Below, in pieces: positions 1 to 7,400 of a stretch of DNA of 52,849 nt. Source of the DNA: JTS-RE9 sp964649195 (GTDB lineage Bacteria; Planctomycetota; Phycisphaerae; Phycisphaerales; Phycisphaeraceae); contig CAZYPK010000015.1 of the NCBI GenBank assembly GCA_964649195.1, positions 1 through 52,849 on the forward strand, given 5' to 3'. Positions within the stretch are counted from its first letter, which is position 1. The number at the start of each line of letters is the position of its first letter. Made by a program: the position numbers and the translations under genes. The notes under the pieces were generated by a model, which was given only the letters and a program-made list of their open reading frames with translations, was not told the origin of the DNA and did no database searches.

Positions 1-78
1 AAAGCATATGGGGGGCGAGGCTCCCTTGGGAGGGCGAGGCTCCCGGCGGGAGACTTCCGCTCTCCCGCCATATGCTTT
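1..78. repeat. Intergenic palindromic element, possibly cut by the window edge
   Basis: The first 11 bases (AAAGCATATGG) are repeated inverted at about 68-78 (CCATATGCTTT). Between them two GGCGAGGCTCCC units face a GGGAG-rich stretch, so the whole can fold into one hairpin. It lies upstream of the MCE gene. No second copy was seen in this window, and the full extent to the left is unknown. Confidence 0.55.
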
Positions 79-139
79 TGCCCTGCCATTCCGAACCGTT
101 TGGAAGCTATTCAGGATTCTCCGCATTATCATTCCGAAT

Positions 140-176
140 TTCCTGCTTTCTTGCTTTCCTGCTTTCCTGCTTTGCC
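140..176. repeat. Array of TTTCCTGC words (single arm)
   Basis: Four near-perfect 8-base words of the TTTCCTGC type run in tandem just upstream of the MCE gene start. The same words occur as inverted pairs at 9161-9352 and 34767-34892; here only one orientation is present. It is part of the untranslated leader of the next gene, whose start is preceded by AAGGA at about 180. Confidence 0.6.
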
Positions 177-193
177 CCCAAGGACCCTCCCCC

Positions 194-1672
194 ATGAACC
201 CGCATCGAGACAACGTCAAGGCAGGCATTTTCGTCCTCTCCGGCATCGTGCTGGCGGTGGCGGTCATCATCGTCCTTTCCGACTTCAGCTCCTTCTTCGC
301 CAAGCGGCAGAAGGTGAAGGTGTATTACGCCCTGAGCGACGGCCTCCAGGGACTCAAGCCCGGCGCCCGCGTCACCGTCGGCGGCCAGCCCGCCGGCGAG
401 GTCGTTGACATCGATGACTACGTCACCGCCGCCGAGCCGGACAACATCATCGGCTCCATCATCACCATCGACCTGAGAAGCGATGTCAAGCTTTACTGGA
501 ACGCCCGCGTCGAACTCGAACGCCCCCCGCTGGGAAGCAACACCACCATGAACATCGCCAGCGTCGGCAGCGGCAGGCGGTACGACATCGATCAGAAGAT
601 AACCCTCGATGATCTCCTCGAACATGCCGCCCATCTGAAAGGGCATCCGGAGGAAAACGAGATCGTGAAACGGCAGCGCGAGGAGAATGCCGCCCGCGTG
701 CTGGCCATTTTGCCTTCGGGCGCCATCCCCGGCCGCATCGCGGGCAGCGCGCTGGCCGAGGGTTTTGCCCGCAACATGGGCATCGAGGATCGGCAGCGGG
801 CCCAGATTCAGGAGATCATCGAGAACACCCGGGCCATGACCTACGACCTGCGGAACCTCACCGCCGCCCTGGGCACGCGCGGCGCCACCGTCGCCCAGGC
901 CGTGGACAACATCCGGGACGCCACCGGCACACTCAAGGACGACCTGCCGGCGATCAGCGCGAAAGTCAAAGGCAGCCTGGACAAGGCCGACAGGATCATC
1001 GACGACGCCAACGCCGCCGTGGCCAACCTCAACGCCGCCGCCGAGGATGTGAAAGTCGTCATCGCCGATGTCCGCAAACACAGCGGCGACTGGATCAAAA
1101 ACATCGACAGTGCGACAAAGAACGCCGACGAAGCCGTCACCGCCCTGCGCGATCTGATCAAGGAAAAGGACCCGGTGGTGCGGGCGGCGATCGACAACAT
1201 TCACCAGGTCACGAAGACGGCCAGCGAAGCGACGATGAAACAAATCCAGGAGACGCTGGTCGCCGCGAACCAGGCGATGGAGAACCTGCGCGACGCGACG
1301 GGCGAGGTCAAGAGCCTGGTCATCGGCCAGCGCCCGGTGCTCGAACGCGCCTTCGCCAACGCCGGCCTGACCACGGCCCAGCTCAAGCTCGCGGCGATCG
1401 AGGTTCGCAGGTCCCCCTGGCGTCTGCTCTACTCGCCGGGCGATGCGGAACTGGAAAGCGACAACCTTTACGATGCCGCCCGCTCCTTCGCCCTGGCGGC
1501 GGCGACGCTCGATTCCGCCGCGCAGGGCCTTCGCGCCGTGGCGGAAAAGGAGCCGGGCAACAAGGAACAACTCCAGCGCATGCTGGGCGACCTGGAAAAA
1601 CTCTTCGGCAAGTACAAGGAAGCCGAAGACGAATTCTGGAAAGCGCTCAAGGCCAGGCCTGCTTCCAGGTGA
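194..1672 (+). CDS. MlaD-like MCE-domain protein with long coiled coil
   Basis: Predicted 492-residue inner-membrane-anchored substrate-binding protein of an MCE (mammalian cell entry) lipid transport system. One membrane helix spans about residues 11-30, followed by an MCE domain (about 38-130, with GLKPGARVTVGGQPAGEV) and a long Ala/Asp-rich helical region (about 200-390) typical of the coiled coils through which MCE hexamers extend into the periplasm. The C-terminus has an RRSPWRLLY segment and a short helical tail. The ATG at 194 is chosen because it precedes a normal N-terminus and follows AAGGA; the 62 residues upstream are repeat-derived. The partner ATPase and permease (MlaF/MlaE) would lie left of the window or elsewhere, so the transported lipid is unknown. 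The stop is 18 bp before a hairpin element. Confidence 0.85.
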   Translation: MNPHRDNVKAGIFVLSGIVLAVAVIIVLSDFSSFFAKRQKVKVYYALSDGLQGLKPGARVTVGGQPAGEVVDIDDYVTAAEPDNIIGSIITIDLRSDVKLYWNARVELERPPLGSNTTMNIASVGSGRRYDIDQKITLDDLLEHAAHLKGHPEENEIVKRQREENAARVLAILPSGAIPGRIAGSALAEGFARNMGIEDRQRAQIQEIIENTRAMTYDLRNLTAALGTRGATVAQAVDNIRDATGTLKDDLPAISAKVKGSLDKADRIIDDANAAVANLNAAAEDVKVVIADVRKHSGDWIKNIDSATKNADEAVTALRDLIKEKDPVVRAAIDNIHQVTKTASEATMKQIQETLVAANQAMENLRDATGEVKSLVIGQRPVLERAFANAGLTTAQLKLAAIEVRRSPWRLLYSPGDAELESDNLYDAARSFALAAATLDSAAQGLRAVAEKEPGNKEQLQRMLGDLEKLFGKYKEAEDEFWKALKARPASR

Positions 1673-1684
1673 CTGGCGGCCTTA

Positions 1685-1730
1685 TCCGAGCCGCGACTCA
1701 ACGAGTCGCGGAGATGAACGACAACGCGGC
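1685..1730. repeat. Left end of hairpin-ended element (family 1), half copy
   Basis: The hairpin at 1691-1711 has stem CCGCGACTC, loop AAC and a perfect complementary arm. It is followed by AGATGAACGACAA, matching the subterminal sequence (ACGTGAACGACAA) of the full copy at 13363. Similarity ends at about 1730, where the IS4-type transposase remnant starts. No right end is present nearby. Confidence 0.75.
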
Positions 1731-1960
1731 GCATCGCCATCGCGGGCAGCGGCGCGTTCGCAAACTCTCCTGCATGGATCAGCTTCTGTGCATGATCTTC
1801 GCGCAGCTCACCGCGCGTTCGAGTCTGCGCGAGACCGTGCTTTGCCTGCGGGCGATGGGGCCGCGCTCAAGTCGGGCGTAGATGCCCGTACCGCCCAGGC
1901 ATTTTGCAAGGCCGGCCACGTTGCCCTTGACGAGACCGCAAGCCGGAATCAATAACAGCG
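1715..1960 (+). pseudogene. IS4-type transposase N-terminal remnant (DUF4372-like)
   Basis: The frame starting at 1669 encodes RKLSCMDQLLCMIFAQLT followed by ARSSLRETVLCLRAMGP. This is the recognisable N-terminus of IS4-family transposases with a DUF4372-type domain (consensus roughly WDQFLCMAFAQLT...SLRDIEACLRA). The frame then breaks at 1881; a further piece resembling the expected ..TLADA..SR.. stretch can be read out of frame at about 1915-1950. The DDE catalytic domain is missing. It is a degraded insertion-sequence fragment, not a functional gene. It abuts the family 1 hairpin at 1691-1711 directly. Confidence 0.7.
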
Positions 1961-2383
1961 GCGACGGCGACCGGGAAATCAGGCCATGAATACCTGCATC
2001 CGACTTGTCCCCTTTTGTCCCTGCGGCCCGCCAGCGCGACCGGATGTAACGGGACGCATCGGGTCTTCACGGGATGAACCTAAGCGACGACCAACACTGA
2101 CACTTGGCACTGATTCCGGCGAAAGCAAGGATTTGCCGATTTGCCACTCCCAGAGTCCGGCTCTGATAAGCCAACCGCGCCGGATGTCATGCCTCGATGC
2201 GATCGCCGCGTAAAATTGCCATTGACTATCGCTATTCGTTATGGGATAATGGAAACCTTGCAAACGAGTCGTTCTGACTCATGGGGTCCGATCGCATCGT
2301 CCGGGATGGCCTCTGTTTTGTTGAACCACATGCACCACGAACTTCCCATTTCTCTGTCATTGCTTTCATAGAAGGAGCCTCAC
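1961..2383. other. Non-coding stretch between transposase remnant and PEP-CTERM gene
   Basis: About 420 bases with no supported gene. Short frames here (for example 1986-2213 and 2141-2371) have no recognisable motifs, no ribosome-binding site and no family resemblance. The last part is the leader of the PEP-CTERM gene, with AAGGAG at about 2371-2376. Confidence 0.5.
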
Positions 2384-3601
2384 ATGAGAATCATCGCTTC
2401 CGCCAAGTTGCTGCCCGCATTGTTTGTCGCTTTCGCTTCGTTTCTGGTGGCCGCCGCGCCGGCGCTGGGGATTGTGGCCTACGAAGTGCCCGCCGGAACG
2501 CTCGGGAACCAGCCGTTTGCCGGCAACCTGGGCATGGCGTTCGATGTTGACAAGAGCGTGATCGTCACCCATCTGGGCGTTTTCGATGACGGTTCCGACG
2601 GCCTGACCACCACGCTCAACGCCCAAATCTGGAACCGTGCCACGCAGACCTCGCTGACCACGCTGACCTTCACCCCCGGCGATCCGGGCGTTCTGGTCGG
2701 CGGCAGCCGCTTCAAGGAACTGGTGACGCCGATCATCCTGCCCGTCGGTTTTCAAGGGCTGATCACCGGCGGCGGGTTCGATGCCGCCAACCGGAACGGC
2801 AACCAGGGAACGGCGCCGCTGGGCCTGACGACCAACACCGGAGACGGGCTGCTCACGTTCGTCGCCCAGAACCGCTTCACGACTCCGGTCAATGCGTTCG
2901 CGTTTCCCAATCAGGTGGATGCCGCGACTCCGCTGAATCGTTATGCCGCCGGCACCTTCGACTTCGCATCGACCAACATCGCCTACGACGTTTCCGCCGG
3001 TGCAACCGGAGCGCAAGCCTTCGGCGGTTCCGTCGGCATGGACTTCGAAGTCAATAAAAGCATCAAGATCACCCACCTGGGCGTCTTCGACAGCGGCGGC
3101 GACGGCATCAACGGCGGCACGCTGACCGCGCAGCTCTGGATTCGCAATGAGAACGGCACACCCAACGTCTTCGGTGACGACACCGGCACCCTGGCCGCCC
3201 AGATCACCTTCACCGGCACGCAAGGCGAGCTCATCGGCGGCAACCGGTTCCTTGAAATCGATGAATCCCACTACCTCAACGGCTTCGACGGACTGCTCGG
3301 ACCCGAGACCAACGCCACCATCGTCGCCTTCGGCTTCAATGCCATCGATCCTTTGGGCAATACGGGGCTGTTCACCGGAACCAAGACCACCTTCGACGGC
3401 TACGGGGCCTTGACGTTCGAAGGCGTCTCGCGCTTCATCGCCACCGCGGGCCTGTTCCCCGCAACCCCCGATGGCGGACCGGCCAACAAATATGTGGCGG
3501 GCACGTTCCGCTTCGACATCGTCGTGCCTGAACCGGCCAGCGGCCTGCTGTTGCTGCTTGGCGCGGCGGGTCTGGCCGGACGCAAGCGACGGATCGCATG
3601 A
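2384..3601 (+). CDS. PEP-CTERM sorted secreted protein with internal duplication
   Basis: A 405-residue exported protein. Residues 1-29 form a signal peptide. The C-terminus is a PEP-CTERM signal: VPEPASGLLLLLGAAGLAG followed by RKRR, recognised in other bacteria by exosortase. The mature part is two tandem copies of a domain of about 170-180 residues. The first starts IAYEVPAGTLGNQPFAGNLG and contains THLGVFDDGSDGL; the second starts IAYDVSAGATGAQAFGGSVG and contains THLGVFDSGGDGI. The copies are beta-rich and low in cysteine, as expected for a surface or matrix protein. AAGGAG precedes the ATG by 7 bases. Exosortase is not in the window. The function of the repeated domain is unknown to me. 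Exopolysaccharide genes commonly accompany PEP-CTERM systems, but the cluster here lies about 36 kb away. Confidence 0.85.
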   Translation: MRIIASAKLLPALFVAFASFLVAAAPALGIVAYEVPAGTLGNQPFAGNLGMAFDVDKSVIVTHLGVFDDGSDGLTTTLNAQIWNRATQTSLTTLTFTPGDPGVLVGGSRFKELVTPIILPVGFQGLITGGGFDAANRNGNQGTAPLGLTTNTGDGLLTFVAQNRFTTPVNAFAFPNQVDAATPLNRYAAGTFDFASTNIAYDVSAGATGAQAFGGSVGMDFEVNKSIKITHLGVFDSGGDGINGGTLTAQLWIRNENGTPNVFGDDTGTLAAQITFTGTQGELIGGNRFLEIDESHYLNGFDGLLGPETNATIVAFGFNAIDPLGNTGLFTGTKTTFDGYGALTFEGVSRFIATAGLFPATPDGGPANKYVAGTFRFDIVVPEPASGLLLLLGAAGLAGRKRRIA

Positions 3602-3710
3602 TCGGCTGCGCCCGGACCCGGCCCCCGGTCCCCCCGGCTGAGAAGGAAAGACGACGGTTCGCCTTGGTGTTGATTGACAGGATGGGTCTTTTCTTCTGGC
3701 GAGGTTGGCC

Positions 3711-4436
3711 ATGAATCACCGCCGCGATGACGGATTCACCTTGATCGAACTGCTCGTGGTGATCAGCATCATCGTGCTGCTCATCTCGATCGTTCAGCCT
3801 TCGCTTCAGGATGCCAGGCGTCATGCCCGAACGGTCAAGTGTTCGACGCAGGTGGCGCAGATGGCATGGGCGGTGGTCAACTATGCGGATGAGAATCGCG
3901 GACGGATGTTTCCCATCGTGCATGAGGAAGGCAAGTATTGGATCGGGAAACTGGGGCCGTACTGGCAGCAGGATTACGAGTTGATCGTCTGTCCCGACGG
4001 CAGCGTTCCTTCCTACGGCACGGGCGATTCCCGCCGCGCCTGGGGACCCACCGGCGGCTGGATGGACAACAAAAAGGGCAGCTACGGGATGAACCTCTGG
4101 CTGCTGCCCACCGGGGCGTTCGCCACCGATGTCAACATGGTGCAGGGCGGGTACATCCGGCAGATGGATGCCGCCGCGTCCAACATCCCCGTGTTCGGCG
4201 ACTCGCAGTGGGTCGGCGCCTGGCCCGATGATCAGGACCTGTGGCCCAACAACTTCCACACGCCGCCCAACACCCACGCCAAGGGTTATTTCATGAACCG
4301 CTTCACCATCGACCGCCACAAGATGGCGATCAATGTCAGCTTCATCGACGGCAGCGCCCGGCAGGTGACACTGCGCGACCTGTGGAAACTGAAATGGCAC
4401 CAGCAGTTCAAGCCCGGCGAACCGGTCATGCCTTGA
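3711..4436 (+). CDS. Type-IV-pilin-like secreted protein (prepilin N-terminus)
   Basis: A 241-residue protein with a classical prepilin cleavage and methylation motif near the N-terminus (DGFTLIELLVVISIIVLL), followed by one hydrophobic helix. The body contains NYADENRGRMFP and, near the end, FIDGSARQVTLRDLWKLKW. The latter resembles the His/Asp-Gly tail motif of the large planctomycete families of pilin-like, pseudopilin-headed proteins. Such proteins are processed by prepilin peptidase and assembled by type II or type IV-like machinery, but their individual roles are mostly unknown. ATG 3711 is chosen over the in-frame TTG at 3705 because GAGG ends 6 bases upstream. It converges on purQ with only 27 bp between the stops. 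Confidence 0.8.
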   Translation: MNHRRDDGFTLIELLVVISIIVLLISIVQPSLQDARRHARTVKCSTQVAQMAWAVVNYADENRGRMFPIVHEEGKYWIGKLGPYWQQDYELIVCPDGSVPSYGTGDSRRAWGPTGGWMDNKKGSYGMNLWLLPTGAFATDVNMVQGGYIRQMDAAASNIPVFGDSQWVGAWPDDQDLWPNNFHTPPNTHAKGYFMNRFTIDRHKMAINVSFIDGSARQVTLRDLWKLKWHQQFKPGEPVMP

Positions 4437-4463
4437 GAAGCCGGCTCAAAACGCATCCGAGCA

Positions 4464-5411
4464 TCACGCCTGTCCCACCGCTTCACTTTCGCGCTTCCGT
4501 GCGATCTTCGCGTTCACAAACGCCACCGCGTTCTGAAACAGGCGCAGGCCGGAAGGCGTTGCGGCCAGTTGCTCCGCCGACCAGCGCGGCCAGTGCGGGT
4601 GGTGCGTGGCGTGGGTGAAGCGTTCGGGGTGGGGCATCAGGCCCAGGACGAGGCCGGTGGGGTCGCAGATGCCGGCGATGTCGTCGATCGAGCCGTTGGG
4701 GTTGCCGGGGAAGGGAAGTTCCGAGTTCCGAGTTCCGAGTTCCGAGTTTCGGATTTCGGGTTCCGAGTTTCGGGTTCCGAATTCCGGGTTTTTCAGATCG
4801 TGTCCGGTTCCTGCGTCTTCCAACTCGGAACTCGGAACTCGGAACTCGGAACTGACAACGGCATACCGAAACGCGATCTGGCCGCTGGTCTGCCAGAAGC
4901 GGAGCAGTTCATCCGATTCGGGGACGAACCGGCCTTCGCCGTGGGCGATGGGGAGGTCGAGCTTGTCGATGTCCTTGGTCCAGATGCAGACGCCATGTTC
5001 GGGCACGACGAGGCTCACCCATTTGTCGATGAACCTGCCGCCGGTGTTTTCCGCGAGGGTCGCGGTCTGCCGGCCCGCTTCGGGATCGGGCAGCAGGCCG
5101 AGTTTGGCGAGGACCTGAAACCCGTTGCAGATGCCGATGATCGGCACGTTGCACCTGATGGCTTCCTTGAGCGGTTCGGTGAGGTGATGCCGCAGGCGGT
5201 TGGCGTAGATGCGGCCCGCGGCGATGTCGTCGCCATAGCTGAACCCGCCGGGGAATCCGATGAGGTCCGCCTTTTCGAGAAGATGGGGCCGCTCGATCAG
5301 TTCATTGAGATGCAGCGAAAACGTGCCTGCCCCGGCCAGCTCGAAGGCATGGGCCAGTTCACGATCGCAGTTGGTGCCCGCGGTGCGGATGATGAGGGCC
5401 TGGGGTTGCAT
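4464..5411 (-). CDS. purQ: Phosphoribosylformylglycinamidine synthase, glutaminase subunit, with in-frame repeat insertion
   Basis: Class I glutamine amidotransferase subunit of FGAM synthase (purine biosynthesis, step 4); it supplies ammonia to PurL. The nucleophile is Cys95 in GICNGFQVL, and His261 and Glu263 lie in the HPER motif. FPGGFSYGDD and NPNGSIDDIAGICDPTG are characteristic of PurQ. At 315 residues it is longer than usual because residues about 185-235 are an extra segment (containing SSEFRVPSSE and GTRNSELGTRNSEL) encoded by an inverted array of TTCCGAG words. The frame stays open through the insert and both flanks align with normal PurQ (IAFRYA before; FPGNPNGS after). Whether the insert is tolerated or spoils the enzyme is not visible from sequence. 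PurL and PurS are not adjacent. Confidence 0.9.
   Translation of the reverse strand: MQPQALIIRTAGTNCDRELAHAFELAGAGTFSLHLNELIERPHLLEKADLIGFPGGFSYGDDIAAGRIYANRLRHHLTEPLKEAIRCNVPIIGICNGFQVLAKLGLLPDPEAGRQTATLAENTGGRFIDKWVSLVVPEHGVCIWTKDIDKLDLPIAHGEGRFVPESDELLRFWQTSGQIAFRYAVVSSEFRVPSSELEDAGTGHDLKNPEFGTRNSEPEIRNSELGTRNSELPFPGNPNGSIDDIAGICDPTGLVLGLMPHPERFTHATHHPHWPRWSAEQLAATPSGLRLFQNAVAFVNAKIARKRESEAVGQA
4722..4858. repeat. Inverted TTCCGAG word array inside purQ
   Basis: The plus strand shows at least four GTTCCGA units in tandem (about 4728-4757), then diverged copies (TTTCGGA, TTTCGGG), a short centre around 4790-4825, and four ACTCGGA units (about 4826-4853) that are the reverse complement of the first arm. 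The array can fold into a long hairpin. It lies wholly inside the purQ reading frame and encodes about 50 extra residues. The same words occur in intergenic arrays at 18173-18440 and 30356-30470. Confidence 0.9.
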
Positions 5412-5452
5412 GGGTCGTCACTCTAACTTGTATTCAGATTGTGTTGAACCTA

Positions 5453-5750
5453 AGCCCCGCCCGGCAGGGCGCGGGCCAAGGGGCGTTCGATTCGCGGCCT
5501 GTTCACGAACAGAAACTCGATTTTCTAATCAGGTTCGCTTCCTTAAAACCGTCGGCTCATGTACCCGCCGTGGTGTCAAGCCCGATGGCGAGGGCCGCCG
5601 AGCCGTCGGGGTATTCTGTGCGCGGCGCCGATACCCCGACGGCTCGCCAAGCCTCGCCATCGGGCTTGGCACCACATTCGGTACACGAGCCAAACCGTCA
5701 ACAAAATGTTCATCGGGCGCCTTTGGGCCCGCGCCCTGCCGGGCGGGGCT
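5453..5750. repeat. GCCCCGCCC-ended element (family 2) with a second palindromic element nested inside
   Basis: Outer ends are AGCCCCGCCCGGCAGGGCGC at 5453 and its reverse complement ending at 5750. Inside lies a separate inverted repeat: CAAGCCCGATGGCGAGG (about 5577-5593) and CGAGCCGTCGGGGTAT (5599-5614), facing ATACCCCGACGGCTCG (5631-5646) and CCTCGCCATCGGGCTTG (5652-5668). The other family 2 copy (43225-43385, opposite orientation) shares the outer ends and parts of the interior (AACTCGATTTTC; TGTTCAT) but lacks the inner element. It fills the gap between the starts of purQ and the end of leuC; no gene is present. Confidence 0.85.
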
Positions 5751-5763
5751 AAGGCGGCACGTC

Positions 5764-7179
5764 TCACACCACCCCCGCCGTCCCCGTCACGATCGGCTCG
5801 CTGACGTATTCGCGCGGGTCGGTGACGTAACCCGTCAGCGCGCTGGCGGCGACGGTCAGCGGCGAGGCGAGATAGACGCCCGCTTCCTTGTGGCCCATGC
5901 GGCCGGGGAAGTTGCGGTTGGTCGTGCTGATGCACTTGATCGGCTCGTTGAGCCGGCCGAAGGTGTCCTTGGGTCCGCCCAGACACGCGGCGCAACTGGC
6001 GGCGCCGATGTTGCAGCCGGCGTCTTGCAGGATTTCGTAGATCGACTTCTCGCCGGGCTTCTTCGATTCGCCGGTGATGCCCAGGCGCAACATGTCGGCA
6101 TGCACTTCCGTCGAGCCGGGCACGACGAAGGTGGGGATCTTCACGGTTTTTCCTTGCAGGATCGACGCGGAGAAAATCATATCCGTGATCTTGCCGCCGG
6201 TGCAGGAGCCGATGTAAGCCCGATCGAGTTTCACATCGCGGCAGTTGTGAGCCGTGTCCTTGTTGTCGGGACTGTGCGGCTTGGCGACGAGCGGGTCCAT
6301 CGCGCCCAGGTCCCAGTGATGTTCAAACACATACTCGGCGCCGGCATCCTCTTCATAAACATGCCACGAAGGACGCGTGGAGCGAGTCTTGACATAGGCG
6401 AGGGTTTTTTCATCGACATCGCAGACGCCGTTCTTGCCGCCGGCTTCGATGGCCATGTTGGTCAGCGTCATACGGTCTTCGAGGGTGAGCGACCTGACGC
6501 CTTCACCGGTGAAGTACATCGATTTGTAGGTCGCGCCGCTGACGGAGATTTCACCGATGACCGCGAGGATGAGGTCCTTGGCGGTGAGGTACGGGGGAAT
6601 CTCGCCGTGGAAGACGAACTTCATCGTGGGCGGCACCTTGAGCCATGTCTTGCCCGTGCCCAGCGCGAAGGCCGCATCGGTGTTGCCCACGCCTGTCGCA
6701 AACTGCCCGAAAGCGCCGGCGGTGCAGGTGTGGCTGTCGGTGCCCAGCAGAATCTCGCCGGGGCGGATGTGCCCTTCCTCGGGCAGCGCCTTGTGGCAGA
6801 CACCCTTGTAGTTGGTCTTGGTCGGATCGCGGTAGGGATTGGGAAAACCGGAGCCTTCCGCGGTGTTCAGAAAATCAGGATCATAGTAATACTTGAGGCC
6901 CTGCTCCTTCACGAAGTCGCGGAGGATCTGCACATTGCGATGGCACTTTTCATCGGCGGTGAAGATGTAGTGATCGGGGATGATCACCACGCGGTCGGGG
7001 TCCCAGACCTTCGCCTTGGGGCCGAACTTTTCCTTGAAGATGCCGATGGTGCCCGGCCCGCAGACATCGTGGGTCATGAGCATATCGACGTTGACCCAGA
7101 CGTTGTCGCCGGGGGTGACATCAGCGCGGCCCGAGTGGGCGGCGAGGATTTTTTCAACAATGGTCATCGGGCGAGGCAT
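5764..7179 (-). CDS. leuC: 3-isopropylmalate dehydratase large subunit (aconitase family)
   Basis: A 471-residue [4Fe-4S] enzyme of the aconitase superfamily. With LeuD it isomerises 2-isopropylmalate to 3-isopropylmalate in leucine synthesis. The three cluster-ligand cysteines are seen in IGSCTGGK and SCAACLGGP. GTDSHTCTAGAFGQFATGVG, AIEAGGKNG and TNRNFPGRMG are hallmark motifs. The length fits the LeuC/HacA group. The start is set at 7179 (MPRPMTIVEKIL) because the longer frame's first 16 residues are encoded by a repeat array; the internal Met at residue 5 is also possible. LeuD is not adjacent, which is common in genomes with scattered leu genes. Homoaconitase large subunit is an alternative that sequence reading alone cannot exclude. 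Confidence 0.88.
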   Translation of the reverse strand: MPRPMTIVEKILAAHSGRADVTPGDNVWVNVDMLMTHDVCGPGTIGIFKEKFGPKAKVWDPDRVVIIPDHYIFTADEKCHRNVQILRDFVKEQGLKYYYDPDFLNTAEGSGFPNPYRDPTKTNYKGVCHKALPEEGHIRPGEILLGTDSHTCTAGAFGQFATGVGNTDAAFALGTGKTWLKVPPTMKFVFHGEIPPYLTAKDLILAVIGEISVSGATYKSMYFTGEGVRSLTLEDRMTLTNMAIEAGGKNGVCDVDEKTLAYVKTRSTRPSWHVYEEDAGAEYVFEHHWDLGAMDPLVAKPHSPDNKDTAHNCRDVKLDRAYIGSCTGGKITDMIFSASILQGKTVKIPTFVVPGSTEVHADMLRLGITGESKKPGEKSIYEILQDAGCNIGAASCAACLGGPKDTFGRLNEPIKCISTTNRNFPGRMGHKEAGVYLASPLTVAASALTGYVTDPREYVSEPIVTGTAGVV

Positions 7180-7191
7180 GGGAAACTCCAA

Positions 7192-7288
7192 AAGAACAGG
7201 GAACAGGAAACAGGAGACAGGGGACAAGGAACCAATGATCGATGATGCGTGAAACGCATGTCTCCTGTCCCCTGTTTCCTGTCCCCCG
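7192..7288. repeat. Inverted array of ACAGGRA words
   Basis: Tandem ACAGGGA/ACAGGAA/ACAGGAG words at about 7194-7230 face their reverse complement (TCCTGTCCCCTGTTTCCTGT) at about 7262-7281. It lies between the divergent leuC and TolC-like genes and can form a long hairpin. A single-arm copy of the same words is at about 19445-19466. Confidence 0.85.
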
Positions 7289-7400
7289 ATTCCCCCTCAT
7301 CTTAGCGAGGTATCGGACGCCGTTCCATCCGCTTCAAGGAACGTACAATGTACGACCGACATTGACGGAAACCGCCCAGCCACGTATCTTCAAAAAACCT

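Noticed and set aside
1986..2213. 75-codon frame after the transposase remnant
   Set aside because: No motif, no ribosome-binding site and no continuity with the transposase domain.
4722..4858. Possible CRISPR array from regularly spaced short words
   Set aside because: The words are 7-8 bases with no unique spacers, arranged as an inverted pair, with no cas genes nearby.
7180..7227. Longer leuC start adding MSPVSCFLFPVLLEFP
   Set aside because: The extra residues are encoded by the ACAGGRA repeat array; homology begins at MPRPMTIVEKIL.
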